Below are positions 35,901 through 44,042 of a DNA stretch of 64,000 bases, piece after piece (positions within the stretch are counted from its first letter, which is position 1; every line of letters begins with the position of its first letter). The notes beneath the pieces are model-generated. The model was not told the DNA's origin. It saw only the letters and a list, made by a program, of their open reading frames with translations, and ran no database searches. This DNA comes from a virus. Made by a program: the position numbers and the translations under genes. The stretch is from the IMG/VR virus record IMGVR_UViG_3300042400_000421, positions 22,059 to 86,058 of that record, one strand, 5' to 3'.

Positions 35901-38900
35901 TGTCAACTGTGCTTTCATCAATTTTTTTACCTTTGAAGAATCTTTCCTTTATGAGTGTTCCTGTGCCAACACCACCAAGTTTTGTTGTTATACCCTTTGC
36001 TTCAAGTTCAAGTTTACGCATTGTTGCAACATGCTTACGCATTGCATTTTCTTCAGCGAGCAAAACAAGAACTTGCTTGTCTCTATTGAGAACCATTGCA
36101 TAGAATTTTTCTAATGCAATTTTATTTGAATCAGTTAAATCGGCTCTAAGCAGTGCAATCCTGTCTGCATTAAATTTTTTAAGGCGAGCAAGTCCTCTTG
36201 CATTTTCCAATGATTCAACTCTTGCTGAGACAGCAGCAGCCTCTAAAGCTGCTTGTGCTTGTATTTTTCTCCAGTTAAGAATTCTTCCACCGACTTTTGT
36301 GCCATCGGCTGCAGTTGAACCTGCAGGATAACGATACATTCCAGTAGGGCTAACGCTGGGTTTGAAAGCAGGTGTGCTTGCAGGAAGCATTCCTGCAGCA
36401 AGTTTTTCAGAGTAAGACATTGCTCCTCCACTTGCTAATGGAATTGGTCTACCCCCAAGAAGTCTTTCAATTGTTCTCTTGTATCTATCAGCATAAGCCG
36501 CTGCTGCTTTTTTAGCGACATCTGCCTCATGAGCAATTCTGTCTGCATCTGGTAAACTTAATTCAGCAGCAGTAAGTTTTCTTGGGACTGGCATGATAGG
36601 CATGTCAGGCATTCCTCCAGCAGTTTTAGCAGAAAACATTCCTTTAAACCCTTTTGCTGGAGAACTACCATCTCCTGTGCGACTAAACATTCCAGAAGAC
36701 ATGAGATCTGCTGTCATAGCAGCCTCTCTTGAAGAATTTAATTCAAGGACTGATTTTGATAATGCGATATTTGCAGTTGTTTGTTTCTGAAGAACGCCAG
36801 TTACTAAACCAATCTTCTCAGCAAACTTAGCTATTGGGCCGCCACCGCTAGCCATCTGTGAAATGAACGTTGCAAACTTACCACTTGTATTTACAACAGT
36901 ATCGCCCATAACAGTAAGAGGCTTAGTTAAATTAAGCATCTTTGTATTTGCAGCGACCATTTCAACTGTCATTGTTTTTAGACCCGGCAAGAATCCAAAT
37001 ACAACTTTTGCAACGCTTCCAATTGCCAGCCTTACTTGACCAAATGCAAAAATTAATGGTCCAATCGCAGCAGTTGCAATCCCAATCCCAACAACTAGTT
37101 TTGCTATAAATTCTTGAGTTGCAGGGGTAAGCCTTTTCCATGCATCATAAAGGTTTGATGCAACTTCTGCAATCTTTTCAATTCCTGGTCTAACAATTTT
37201 AAGGATATCAGTAGCAAAACCCTTAAATGTGTTCTTAACCCTTTGAATGGTTACGTCTAACGAAGCTAGCGCTGTTTCTAATTCTCGGTCAGCAACTTCT
37301 TGAGCGTTTTTAACACCAGCAAGTTCAACATACATCGCTTTACCCGCTTCAGTTGCTGTTTGTCCAATTAAGTCAATGCCTTCTTTTTGTGAAACATTTT
37401 TAATACCTTCTGCAACGGCATCTCTTACTTTGATAGCCTCGTCAATTTGCGATTGCGTTACGCTCGCAGAAAAACCTTCAACTGCTTTGCCCGCTTGTGC
37501 GGTTGCAATTCTTGCGATAATCGCAATATCTTTGTATGATTTAATTAATGGTAATTGAGCATTCTTTGTTGCATTGGCACTAGTAATAGCATTATTAGCA
37601 AAACCTTGAAGTCTTGCATCAGCAGAATTAATTGATTTGTTGGTATCTTTAAGAATAGAGTCAAACTCAGCAAGTTGCTGGATTGGAAGCAACATTCTTG
37701 TTCCCTGTCTTTTACCAAAGACTTGAGAGAAGAATTGAAGAATACCTTCATTGCCAGGACCACCAGCTTTACTAAGAGCACCATACGCATCAATTAAAGC
37801 TTGAATGGCATCTAAGCCAGTTCCTCTTACTAATTTAAAGTGATCTCCATACTTTTCTGTAAGGCTTGCAAACATTTTTTCTGTCTTTACAGTTGGATTT
37901 ATTAGACTCTGCAAAGAGAACTTAATACCATTAGCAGAAGCACCAACTTCAAGACCAGCAGCTTTCATAGGGGCAAGAAGACTTGCTGCTTCAGTCATTG
38001 ACAAACCGAAAGTTGTTGCAGCAGATGCAACTTCAGGGAATGCTTTAGCAATGTCTTTCATGCTTAAGGCTGTTTGGTTTTCAATAATGTTGAAAAGATT
38101 TAATTGGGCGGTAGCTGCAGCAATCGCCCTTGTTTCAAATTGTTCAGCAGTTAATCCTTTTGACTCACCGCTCTGCTCCATCGCTCTTCTCGCTTGGAAA
38201 TATAAACTCTGGACAAGATCTTGCGCAGCTCCAATATCCATACTACCAAGTTTTTCAGTCTTAGCAGTTAGCTCAGTTATCTTGGCAATACTTTCTGCAG
38301 TTTGAATACCTAATTCAGCAAAGTCTGCAGCAAGACCAACGGTGAGGCTTTTTGCTATACCGAATCGATTACTTGTTGCTGAGAGTGATTTATCAAGTTG
38401 ATTAAATTTATCAACCATTGTATTTAACTGTTCATTCTGAGCCTTTGTTCCTGCCCCCAGAACGCCCATCTTGCGAGCAGCAGCATCAAGATTTGGAGCA
38501 ACACCTTCAAGAATTTTATTTAAACGAACAAACTCTTTATCAACAGCGACAACCGCTTGCAGACCATAACGACCAAAAGCCATAATTGGTGTTGTAAGAC
38601 CAATGATAAGACTTCTACCAACGAATTGTGCGTCTTTACCTAAACGCTTTTGTTCTTGTGAAACAGATTTTAAATCCTCAACTAAAGCACCGAGCTTAAC
38701 GCTCTTGATTGCTTTTTGATAATTTTGCATATCTTTGATTCCGGCCCGTGAAAAAGCCGCAGAATGCCCGCTAGCAAGGCTGAACTCTTTGCCAAGCCCA
38801 GCAATCTCTTTTTTAACTCTTCCCATTTCATTGGAAAGCACGACCTGATTACGAGTTAACTGAGAAAGTGTTTTAGCATGGCTTTTAAGTGATGAGTCAG

Positions 38901-39066
38901 CAGAACCGACTGCTTGTGACAATGCTCGACTTCTTGCGTCAAGATTTTTCATTGGATTAGATACGCTGTTAATCGCACGATTAAGTTGCGTCATTGCATT
39001 ACTAAGTTTGTAGACTTCCTCTACACCCGTAGTGGCAATTCCTAATACAATATCTACATCACTCAT
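32965..39066 (-). CDS. Tail tape-measure protein
   Basis: This 2033-residue protein sets tail length and is injected with the DNA. The N-terminal 250 residues are coiled coil; about 300-620 resembles the TP901-type core (AGLEVGASANGIKFSLQSLI, FGKRQGTRMLLPIQQLAEF). Hydrophobic stretches near 670-700 and 1180-1300 (MFTGVGAVIAAVIAIIIILV) are membrane-type. A long Lys/Glu coiled coil is near 1480-1560, a Gly-Thr linker near 1740-1765, and two copies of a GG-PA-LHGG-YV-NS-AVK unit near the end. AAGAGGTG precedes the ATG. At about 1.5 angstroms per residue it implies a tail near 300 nm. Confidence 0.95.
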   Translation of the reverse strand: MSDVDIVLGIATTGVEEVYKLSNAMTQLNRAINSVSNPMKNLDARSRALSQAVGSADSSLKSHAKTLSQLTRNQVVLSNEMGRVKKEIAGLGKEFSLASGHSAAFSRAGIKDMQNYQKAIKSVKLGALVEDLKSVSQEQKRLGKDAQFVGRSLIIGLTTPIMAFGRYGLQAVVAVDKEFVRLNKILEGVAPNLDAAARKMGVLGAGTKAQNEQLNTMVDKFNQLDKSLSATSNRFGIAKSLTVGLAADFAELGIQTAESIAKITELTAKTEKLGSMDIGAAQDLVQSLYFQARRAMEQSGESKGLTAEQFETRAIAAATAQLNLFNIIENQTALSMKDIAKAFPEVASAATTFGLSMTEAASLLAPMKAAGLEVGASANGIKFSLQSLINPTVKTEKMFASLTEKYGDHFKLVRGTGLDAIQALIDAYGALSKAGGPGNEGILQFFSQVFGKRQGTRMLLPIQQLAEFDSILKDTNKSINSADARLQGFANNAITSANATKNAQLPLIKSYKDIAIIARIATAQAGKAVEGFSASVTQSQIDEAIKVRDAVAEGIKNVSQKEGIDLIGQTATEAGKAMYVELAGVKNAQEVADRELETALASLDVTIQRVKNTFKGFATDILKIVRPGIEKIAEVASNLYDAWKRLTPATQEFIAKLVVGIGIATAAIGPLIFAFGQVRLAIGSVAKVVFGFLPGLKTMTVEMVAANTKMLNLTKPLTVMGDTVVNTSGKFATFISQMASGGGPIAKFAEKIGLVTGVLQKQTTANIALSKSVLELNSSREAAMTADLMSSGMFSRTGDGSSPAKGFKGMFSAKTAGGMPDMPIMPVPRKLTAAELSLPDADRIAHEADVAKKAAAAYADRYKRTIERLLGGRPIPLASGGAMSYSEKLAAGMLPASTPAFKPSVSPTGMYRYPAGSTAADGTKVGGRILNWRKIQAQAALEAAAVSARVESLENARGLARLKKFNADRIALLRADLTDSNKIALEKFYAMVLNRDKQVLVLLAEENAMRKHVATMRKLELEAKGITTKLGGVGTGTLIKERFFKGKKIDESTVDTIMGGGFKGRLATTKLNVGLAADKVKDFVPKAYDSTKAVGSKFLGGATTFRAVEGVASFAKNPVTGIKDMGSALAKVGPSFMTALKNPMSLLAKIGPMFASLGSTIMGIIPAIASMGSGFLMFTGVGAVIAAVIAIIIILVKNWKEFKQAIAPGIKAFQEAWGLIVDGVKGAIQPIIDFFGELTGGASSSSMVVQVIATAFNILADVIKFIAKLIGWLFKNVIGGGVGQALKPLLAVIRGVISFVSGIINLFKGDFAKGFSQIADGIGKTVVGLMGPFGGLFSGILKMISKVIGAMGKLPFVGGVFKKAAQALDATAEYIDKARSMKSVKATVKVTPVVPVPNTKSMQEKIANDIGTGIEEGADKGGKALAKRMASYSKSLKEELQNDIQDRIKTIMSDTVTALTEGLKTQKEASLKLYDDQITKIETVAKAEERLTKTKEYENKKREMEEKRALNQLNSQRNYQLAIYEGRIDDARQISLEGRKSEVDSQKEIADLEVSRNQELADQRKADLVDSIKNAKEIATKYFDDMIKNFTDAAKKITEFPPTTADKFNEQLEKLKTAANEYGTSAGGSFAGTFTGALGALGVDAQGPLTTSLASIADTIAKNNPFGENGVWQTTIDASIEGMKQKYIGLTDTLNTAVGESSTKFAELFKIYADYKELVAKNEGESSGGGTGGGKGGGTGDGTGGGTGGGTGTETGLVQVGKGGIVTPRGMAQVMMSNYRGANGQFIVNNLATAFTMLKNNKANENALVVFENFVKKYPTLSNTANKTSLTIIRNLYTKGSRSEGYNGYKLREMGGPIPYGDGGATTGPIQQGIPAILHGGEYVVRNSAVKKYGWGMLQNINQGTYQPKPFKNGGIIPEYKIGGAVPGLPAMLHGGNYVINSNAVKNIGITALQAMNDMRFNTPKTPSYNGPVQPQTTSSSTVHIYVDNFIGEKQWFESMMKNYNINVGPQNQKNAGLQSRTISTYSGLNRGL
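33812..33887 (-). repeat. GGTGGAGGCACTG-type repeat in tape measure
   Basis: On the minus strand, near-identical 12-base units (GGTGGAGGCACT and variants) repeat about six times and encode a Gly-Gly-Gly-Thr linker in the tape measure. The linker separates the coiled-coil rod from the C-terminal end. Repeat number may vary between relatives. Confidence 0.8.
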
Positions 39067-39114
39067 TAATTAGCACCTCTTAAATTATCCCATTTTAATC
39101 TGCAAAACGCAATG

Positions 39115-39761
39115 TTATTCTTCAATAGTTTCAAATCCGAGAGATATTGGAAGTGATCCATAGTTAGAACTGTTAATGTATGGAGCTTCTTCTTCCGGCA
39201 TAGGGTCGTACCAATCATCACTAAAGTCAACCTCACCACCAAAAGCAACTGCTGACGCTTTAATTGACTTTGTATATTCATTTCCACATGCCCGATACAA
39301 AAGGAACAACTCATGCAAAAGCAATGAGTCTTCCAGTTCTTCTAGGCTTTTCCAAGCACCGATTTGTACGAATATTTCTGATTCGTATTTAAGCAGGGGG
39401 AGGTCATCCCAAGCGATTGGTTCGCCTGTGCCTCCAGACTCCCCCTCTATTGGTTTGGGTCGCCACCCATAGCAACCAACATGAGCTCTTGGAAAGAGCG
39501 TAAGTCAAGTGCGTCTTCCAATGCTTCATCATCAGCAGCAAGTTCTGGGTCTACCTTTTTAAGAGCAATCTTTGCCGCAGCAACCATCTTATCAATGTCC
39601 TCATCCGAGAGTGAACCTTCGTCAGTTGACTTCATATCATTGGCAACCTTCATAAATTCTCTAAGCGAGCGAATTGTAAGAGGCTTGATAGATCTCGTTT
39701 TTCCGTCTGCAAATACAATATCTGTACCCTTATGCATATCGACATTCTTATTATTAGCCAT
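39115..39761 (-). CDS. Tail assembly chaperone G-T fusion by -1 frameshift
   Basis: The upstream chaperone frame and a second frame (39115 to about 39460) are joined if ribosomes slip back one base at CCCAAAC (39453-39459), giving a 215-residue product. The second frame lacks a good own start; its internal ATG at 39324 is far inside. The T part is acidic, with YRACGNEYTKSIKASAVAFG and DDWYDPMPEEEAPY. Such G and G-T pairs between the tail tube and tape-measure genes chaperone the tape measure during tail assembly in most siphophages. The slip site lies three codons before the first stop. Confidence 0.85.
39447..39761 (-). CDS. Tail assembly chaperone (G protein)
   Basis: This 104-residue protein is read from the ATG at 39761 (MANNKNVDMHKGTDIVF) with AGGTAGGAAA upstream; the longer frame to 39824 crosses a hairpin. 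It is acidic and helical (LKKVDPELAADDEALEDALD), like other siphophage G proteins, and ends with the frameshift site at its last codons. It would be the main product, with the fusion made at a few percent as in lambda. Confidence 0.85.
   Translation of the reverse strand: MANNKNVDMHKGTDIVFADGKTRSIKPLTIRSLREFMKVANDMKSTDEGSLSDEDIDKMVAAAKIALKKVDPELAADDEALEDALDLRSFQELMLVAMGGDPNQ
39453..39459 (-). promoter_or_regulatory. Programmed -1 ribosomal frameshift site CCCAAAC
   Basis: In the chaperone frame the codons are GAC CCA AAC CAA TAG. The heptamer C CCA AAC fits X XXY YYZ, so both tRNAs re-pair after slipping one base back. The -1 frame stays open for 115 codons and ends 48 bases before the tape-measure ATG. 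Confidence 0.85.
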
Positions 39762-39796
39762 TTTGTAATTTCCTACCTTTGCGTGTATACAGAGAA

Positions 39797-39831
39797 ATCC
39801 TCTGTGCAGTATATAATACCACACAGAGGAT
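39797..39831 (-). terminator. Hairpin after the major tail gene
   Basis: Perfect ten-base arms ATCCTCTGTG and CACAGAGGAT flank a 15-base AT-rich loop, followed by TTCTCT on the minus strand. It lies between the tail-tube gene and the chaperones. A partial terminator or 3' end protector would raise the tube message over that of the chaperones. Confidence 0.5.
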
Positions 39832-39861
39832 TGCCCAAGTACTAATTTTAAATGTTATTTA

Positions 39862-40461
39862 TTAAGCTGGCTTCTGGTCAATAATCTTGCCGTACTCGTA
39901 TCCAGTATCATCAGATGCTGGGAGAACACGGAATGAAACTGCGAAGACTGTTGCCTCTGCTCGCTTCATGCTGATTGTTGAAGATTCCATCGAAATAGCT
40001 CTCTTTGTTCTAAACTTACGGGTATAAGTCGTTGAAGCGGTTGAGTTTGGCGCATTTCCTTCAATCTGAACTGCTTTTTCGAATGGGTAAACATTCTGAC
40101 CACCAAACTTGAATGTTGTGGTGTTTGTACCGTCAAGGTTGTTAACAATATCAGAAGCTGCTGAGTCAGAGTTTGCAACTGTTGAGTTGTAACTCCATGC
40201 TACAGCAAGGTTCTCCAATGTGCCTTCAGCCATAGTCGTCTTGACCATAACCTTAACCTTCGACTGGATGACTTTTGCAGCGTCACCGAACTGGTCAACC
40301 TCAATGTCAACCATATCTGGTTGCCATGAAATTTCTACTCCACCTTGCGTGTATCCCACATGGCGGAGGGCATCGAAATCGGATCCAGTCATTGTCAAGT
40401 TGGATGTTCCAACTCTTACGACTGCTTCACCTACGACTATATTTGCGGCTGTTGTTGCCAT
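39862..40461 (-). CDS. Major tail tube protein
   Basis: This 199-residue protein is beta-rich (VGEAVVRVGTSNLTMTGSDF, then VDIEVDQFGDAAKVIQSKV) with the spacing of strands seen in phage tail tube proteins, and ends VFAVSFRVLPASDDTGYEYG. It lies between the completion proteins and the chaperones, as expected for the major tail gene. AGGAGGAAT gives a very strong ribosome site, fitting a highly made protein. Confidence 0.88.
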   Translation of the reverse strand: MATTAANIVVGEAVVRVGTSNLTMTGSDFDALRHVGYTQGGVEISWQPDMVDIEVDQFGDAAKVIQSKVKVMVKTTMAEGTLENLAVAWSYNSTVANSDSAASDIVNNLDGTNTTTFKFGGQNVYPFEKAVQIEGNAPNSTASTTYTRKFRTKRAISMESSTISMKRAEATVFAVSFRVLPASDDTGYEYGKIIDQKPA

Positions 40462-40477
40462 TTTAGATTCCTCCTAA

Positions 40478-40672
40478 TTATTCGAGAAAAAAGATTTTCT
40501 TTCCTCTTTTGTCACGCCATTTAGCGATCTTTTGTACATGATCTGGGCTAACTTCTTCTTTTTTATTACCAATTCCCAAGCCTTTTTGCCATTCAAACTC
40601 GTAAGATTTAGCGCCCATTTTAACGGTATACCCTTCGGCCTTACCAATGTATGTAATAGTAGTATACTTCAT
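40478..40672 (-). CDS. Small hypothetical protein before tail tube gene
   Basis: This 64-residue protein (MKYTTITYIGKAEGYTVKMG) is basic, with a predicted beta-hairpin followed by a Lys-rich helix (PDHVQKIAKWRDKRGKK). It may be a small completion or tube-associated protein. AGGAT precedes the start, and a TGGTATGCT box ends eight bases upstream. Confidence 0.65.
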   Translation of the reverse strand: MKYTTITYIGKAEGYTVKMGAKSYEFEWQKGLGIGNKKEEVSPDHVQKIAKWRDKRGKKIFFLE

Positions 40673-40680
40673 ATCCTATT

Positions 40681-40689
40681 AGCATACCA
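40681..40689 (-). promoter_or_regulatory. Possible extended -10 box before tail-tube genes
   Basis: TGGTATGCTA lies in the 22-base gap between the tail terminator-type gene and the 64-residue frame. It differs in one base from the boxes at 3624 and 24574. A promoter here would raise tail-tube expression. Confidence 0.35.
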
Positions 40690-40694
40690 CAAAT

Positions 40695-41111
40695 TTAAAG
40701 ACTTGTTGAGAATATGCGGAAATCTAAGTCCATCTGATACCAGCCTTCTTTTTCAAGAGGTTCAATCAAACTAGAACCCAGAAACACAGAGGATTTGAAC
40801 CGATGATTGGCACTTGTAATACCACCAGACTGCTGCACACTGTCCCCATGACCTAATAAATAAATTATTCTTTCTGCTAATTTAAAGAGTCTATCAACAT
40901 CGCTATCATACAAAGAATACCTGACCAAATCATTCCTATTCCAAAACGCCTCTACTGACGGGATTGAAGGACTAAAGAAGTAAACAACAAAAGGAGGGGA
41001 CTCAGTTCCATATCCGATAACTGGGAAGAAGTTCATGGTCTTCCCAGCAATACTTTGAAGAGTTGCATCATTCTTTAAAAATGTATTTACATCATAAACG
41101 CTTATTGTCAT
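40695..41111 (-). CDS. Probable tail terminator / tail completion protein
   Basis: This 138-residue protein (MTISVYDVNTFLKNDATLQS, later PPFVVYFFSPSIPS and ERIIYLLGHG) sits fourth in the connector series, where the tail terminator (gpU-like) is found, and has the alpha-beta pattern and length of that family. No single motif proves it. Confidence 0.68.
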   Translation of the reverse strand: MTISVYDVNTFLKNDATLQSIAGKTMNFFPVIGYGTESPPFVVYFFSPSIPSVEAFWNRNDLVRYSLYDSDVDRLFKLAERIIYLLGHGDSVQQSGGITSANHRFKSSVFLGSSLIEPLEKEGWYQMDLDFRIFSTSL

Positions 41112-41653
41112 TTCGCTCTACTCCTAACTCTTGGCAAATCAATTATGCCAGTTGCCCCGCCTCTTGGACCAAAGCCAAAACGAGCCAATGCATATTCCAA
41201 GTTCTTAATAATCTGCTCTTTAGCCTCTCTCTTGAGTTCATCTTCATGCCCTGGCATTCTCGGAATTTTTGCATCCCATAATGCGGATGGATAAGGGGGG
41301 ACAGATTCTTTTCTTAATTTCATACGATAATCGCCTTTTGCTTTTACAGAATAAGATTTACGACCTTTAAGAAATACTGAAGCTGCAATATATGCATCAC
41401 CACCAGCAGATGTCTTTGCAGTCTTTGTTGGTGCTATTGTCAATTTATAACCTAATTTACCAGATGCAGCAATAGTGTATTCCAGATATTGTGATGCTGG
41501 ATATTTCCTATAAAGATTTTGACCAAGATTATTTGCTGTACGAAACAAAGCTGATTGCTGGGCAGAAGCAACTCTGTTTGGAAAAGTATCAATTTTATTC
41601 ATAATAGCTTCCATCTGTTTAGTCGCATTAGAATTAATAGTCATTTTAAGCAT
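41108..41653 (-). CDS. HK97 gp10-like neck or tail completion protein
   Basis: This 181-residue protein is started at the ATG at 41653 (MLKMTINSNATKQ), which overlaps the upstream stop and has AAGGG nine bases before it. The N-terminal helix and the A-S-F-L-K-G-R central part, with PRMPGHEDELKREAKEQI near the end, fit the HK97 gp10 pattern. Basic tail GPRGG, then RVRSRAK. It joins head and tail. Confidence 0.7.
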   Translation of the reverse strand: MLKMTINSNATKQMEAIMNKIDTFPNRVASAQQSALFRTANNLGQNLYRKYPASQYLEYTIAASGKLGYKLTIAPTKTAKTSAGGDAYIAASVFLKGRKSYSVKAKGDYRMKLRKESVPPYPSALWDAKIPRMPGHEDELKREAKEQIIKNLEYALARFGFGPRGGATGIIDLPRVRSRAK

Positions 41654-42020
41654 TTTCAACAACCCTTCTTGCGCCAACAATTAGATGATGAAGTCTTCCA
41701 CCAAAACCCATTTGCTTACGGATACTTATTATTTCCAATGGACCAGTTTCAATTACATTTCCATAACGATCTTTTACATTTAAAATTCTATTATTGTAAG
41801 AGATAAAACCAGAGTCTTGATAAGAAATGTAAAACTTATATTCTTCAATGTTTTCAATATATGGCTCAATTCTTCTTTCGCTGACTCCTGACTGGTAAGA
41901 GGCAGGGATAGTCGCTGTTTTTGTAAATGTTATTGTTTTTTGACCGGCAGCATTTGTATCAGTTATTTTTTGATAAACATCAACCGTGTGTACAAACCTT
42001 AGATATGTTTTTGCTGCCAT
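41646..42020 (-). CDS. Head closure / stopper protein
   Basis: This 124-residue protein is beta-rich (YLRFVHTVDVYQKITDTNAA, then NIEEYKFYISYQDSGFISYN, and GPLEIISIRKQM). Size, fold pattern and position, second in the connector series, match phage head-tail stopper proteins. It overlaps its neighbours by one and eight bases. Confidence 0.7.
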   Translation of the reverse strand: MAAKTYLRFVHTVDVYQKITDTNAAGQKTITFTKTATIPASYQSGVSERRIEPYIENIEEYKFYISYQDSGFISYNNRILNVKDRYGNVIETGPLEIISIRKQMGFGGRLHHLIVGARRVVENA

Positions 42021-42931
42021 TAGACCACATAATCCATCACAAACAGTGTGTAATCCATAAGCAAGATATCTGCTTCAATGTTCCCCGTTGATTCATAGAA
42101 GTTCTGATTCATATACAACGAGATTGCATCCATGTCAGCTCTATAAATTCCGTGATTACGATATTCAGAGTCATTATTCATAATATCGGCAACAAGAAGT
42201 TGAGCAGCCTGCTTTATATTGTCAGGAACATATCTCCAGCCATAATCTCCAGTTACTTTATAAATAGAGTCATTATTAAATTTTCCAATAAGAAATGTGT
42301 TCTCTAAACTATTAGATTTCTTAAATCTAATGTTCCAGCTTGTATCAAAGCCAAAACCTTGCTTTACTTTTTCAATATTTGATGTATTCTCTCCGTAAAG
42401 AATAAACTCATCATCAGTTCCGGGATCTTGTACAACATCAGTCATTGTTGAGATAGGTAATGGTAATCTAAGGCTCGAAAAACCGTTGCCATTTATAGAG
42501 ATTGAAAGATCCTGATAGAAGTCAAAGGACTGTCCACAGAATGTATTAATTATGTTCCTGACCCTCTTGTTCAGAGCTTCAAAATTGTTGGCAAATGTAT
42601 CCTCAAGTTCTGGATAAAGGTCAAAAAACTCTGAGGCCGTCAAGTAGGGGGTATAGACATTTATATAGTCAGATTGGGTATAGGAAACACCAGATACCGT
42701 ATAGGTAAAATCAACCCTGTGCTTGCCTGCTGAATTTAAAATATAGATTCCCGAACTTCTCTGCCCAAAGGTGATTGTATAAACCCCTGTGCCCGTTCTA
42801 GTGGCGCTGGTTGGACCTGAGACTAGATCGCCGAATTCATGATAGAGCGACACCGATACCAGATTTGAGGTTGGGTCACTTGGCAGGGTTAGTGTAAGGG
42901 TTTTAGATGTGTTGATTTTTACTTCATCCAT
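42020..42931 (-). CDS. Head-tail adaptor with N-terminal beta domain
   Basis: This 303-residue protein has an Ig-like beta domain in the first 105 residues (KTLTLTLPSDPTSNLVSVSL) and then a helical adaptor part, YLTASEFFDLYPELEDTFAN, with the FDLYPEL helix of head-tail connectors and IKQAAQLLVADIMNNDSEYR. It would plug onto the portal. The ATG has no ribosome site; TATAAT ends nine bases upstream. It is separated from the capsid genes by about 15 kb. Confidence 0.8.
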   Translation of the reverse strand: MDEVKINTSKTLTLTLPSDPTSNLVSVSLYHEFGDLVSGPTSATRTGTGVYTITFGQRSSGIYILNSAGKHRVDFTYTVSGVSYTQSDYINVYTPYLTASEFFDLYPELEDTFANNFEALNKRVRNIINTFCGQSFDFYQDLSISINGNGFSSLRLPLPISTMTDVVQDPGTDDEFILYGENTSNIEKVKQGFGFDTSWNIRFKKSNSLENTFLIGKFNNDSIYKVTGDYGWRYVPDNIKQAAQLLVADIMNNDSEYRNHGIYRADMDAISLYMNQNFYESTGNIEADILLMDYTLFVMDYVV

Positions 42932-42940
42932 TATGCTTTA

Positions 42941-42946
42941 ATTATA
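42941..42946 (-). promoter_or_regulatory. TATAAT box of the connector operon
   Basis: A perfect TATAAT reads on the minus strand, nine bases before the ATG at 42931, in the 41-base gap after the halogenase cassette. TTACCA lies 17 bases upstream as a partial -35 box. It would restart transcription after the cassette. Confidence 0.6.
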
Positions 42947-42972
42947 CAGCATATAGGTTTAGTTGGTAAATC

Positions 42973-43263
42973 TCAAAACCACCAAAAATGTTTCACTATA
43001 GACAAACTGGCTAGGATGACCCAAAGCACATTGAAGAGGATAATTGTTGGCAAAGTCTTGCGGGTTGATGTCCAGATAAGACTTATGCTTGAAATGATGG
43101 CAAAGATATATAACCACCACCATTGTTTATCAAGAAGAAGACCCGGAAAGATAATTGCAATCTTTGTTGCAAATCCCCAAGCCTCTACTGAGTTAACCCT
43201 TGTCCAATAAGAACGACTACTCATCGTCTTGATTGCATCAATTATTTTCTTAAAGAATACCAT
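42973..43263 (-). CDS. Small membrane protein of the halogenase cassette
   Basis: This 96-residue protein has two or three membrane helices: WGFATKIAIIFPGLLL, WWWLYIFAIISSISLIW and TIILFNVLWVILASLSIV. It is the last gene of the cassette and overlaps the upstream gene by 22 bases. AAGGAAA precedes its start. It may anchor or transport a product, but nothing in the sequence shows this. Confidence 0.68.
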   Translation of the reverse strand: MVFFKKIIDAIKTMSSRSYWTRVNSVEAWGFATKIAIIFPGLLLDKQWWWLYIFAIISSISLIWTSTRKTLPTIILFNVLWVILASLSIVKHFWWF

Positions 43264-44042
43264 TTCTTTTTTTCCTTCATCTCTTGCTCTATTCTAATCT
43301 GGTGCTGTCTATAAATCCGGCTATCATCCCTTTGAGCTAAGCTTCCTTTGCCCATACCATTCCCATTTATAAATCTACGCATTGATTCATTTCCCCAAAT
43401 AATATTTTTAAAATCTCCATGCCTATGATATGGAATCATATGCTGGATAGGTGTTCCGGCTGGAATAGTAAACTCCTTGTCCGTTAAAACATTTATCACA
43501 ACATTTATTTGGTTATAAAAATCAGTATGAACAATGCCCGGAACAATTGTATAATTTTCATTAGGTTCGTGTAGCATTGGTAGCGCAATAAGAGAAACCC
43601 CTTTTGGAGTGCGATATCTCCAAGGTGTTACTAATTTAGGGAATTGACCTGTTTGAACTTTATTATGTTTTGATATAGGACACCCCTCAGCCATTTCTTT
43701 GTTGAAGCCATCAATTGGAAAAGAATAATGATCATTGAAATCAGATGTTTTAAATTCAAAACGCTTACCAGTGGAGTCTGGTCTTATTGTTACATCACAC
43801 CATAGAGGGATTACAAAACCAGCAGTTGAGTAATCGTATACACCTTGGCATCTTCTCAATGAAAAACGGTCATGTGGTAAATCTTTCCACCAAGAAGGTA
43901 ATTTTTTTTCCGTAAGATATGGCGGAATGCCCATGATCCTATTGTCATCAGGGATTATTACAATTTCATTCTTCTTGGGCTTAGGTATATCTTCTAAGAA
44001 ATTTACAACCTTATATTTGTATTTGTTTGAGCGATTCCGCAT
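43242..44042 (-). CDS. Beta-rich protein, possibly DUF6065-like
   Basis: This 266-residue protein has LPSWWKDLPHDRFSLRRC near 50, STAGFVIPLWCDV, and a C-terminal barrel-like part VPGIVHTDFYNQINVVINVL then FTIPAGTPIQHMIPYHR. The last segment resembles a dUTPase- or cupin-type fold and the pattern I associate with DUF6065. Such proteins occur with Trp halogenases and oxygenases in viral and marine bacterial clusters. It overlaps the halogenase end by 32 bases, implying coupled translation. Confidence 0.7.
   Translation of the reverse strand: MRNRSNKYKYKVVNFLEDIPKPKKNEIVIIPDDNRIMGIPPYLTEKKLPSWWKDLPHDRFSLRRCQGVYDYSTAGFVIPLWCDVTIRPDSTGKRFEFKTSDFNDHYSFPIDGFNKEMAEGCPISKHNKVQTGQFPKLVTPWRYRTPKGVSLIALPMLHEPNENYTIVPGIVHTDFYNQINVVINVLTDKEFTIPAGTPIQHMIPYHRHGDFKNIIWGNESMRRFINGNGMGKGSLAQRDDSRIYRQHQIRIEQEMKEKKKWYSLRK

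Noticed and set aside
39066-39314. 82-residue open frame ending at the tape-measure start
   Set aside because: It lies in a third frame over the chaperone T segment, has no ribosome site and an implausible residue make-up; the frameshift product explains the region.
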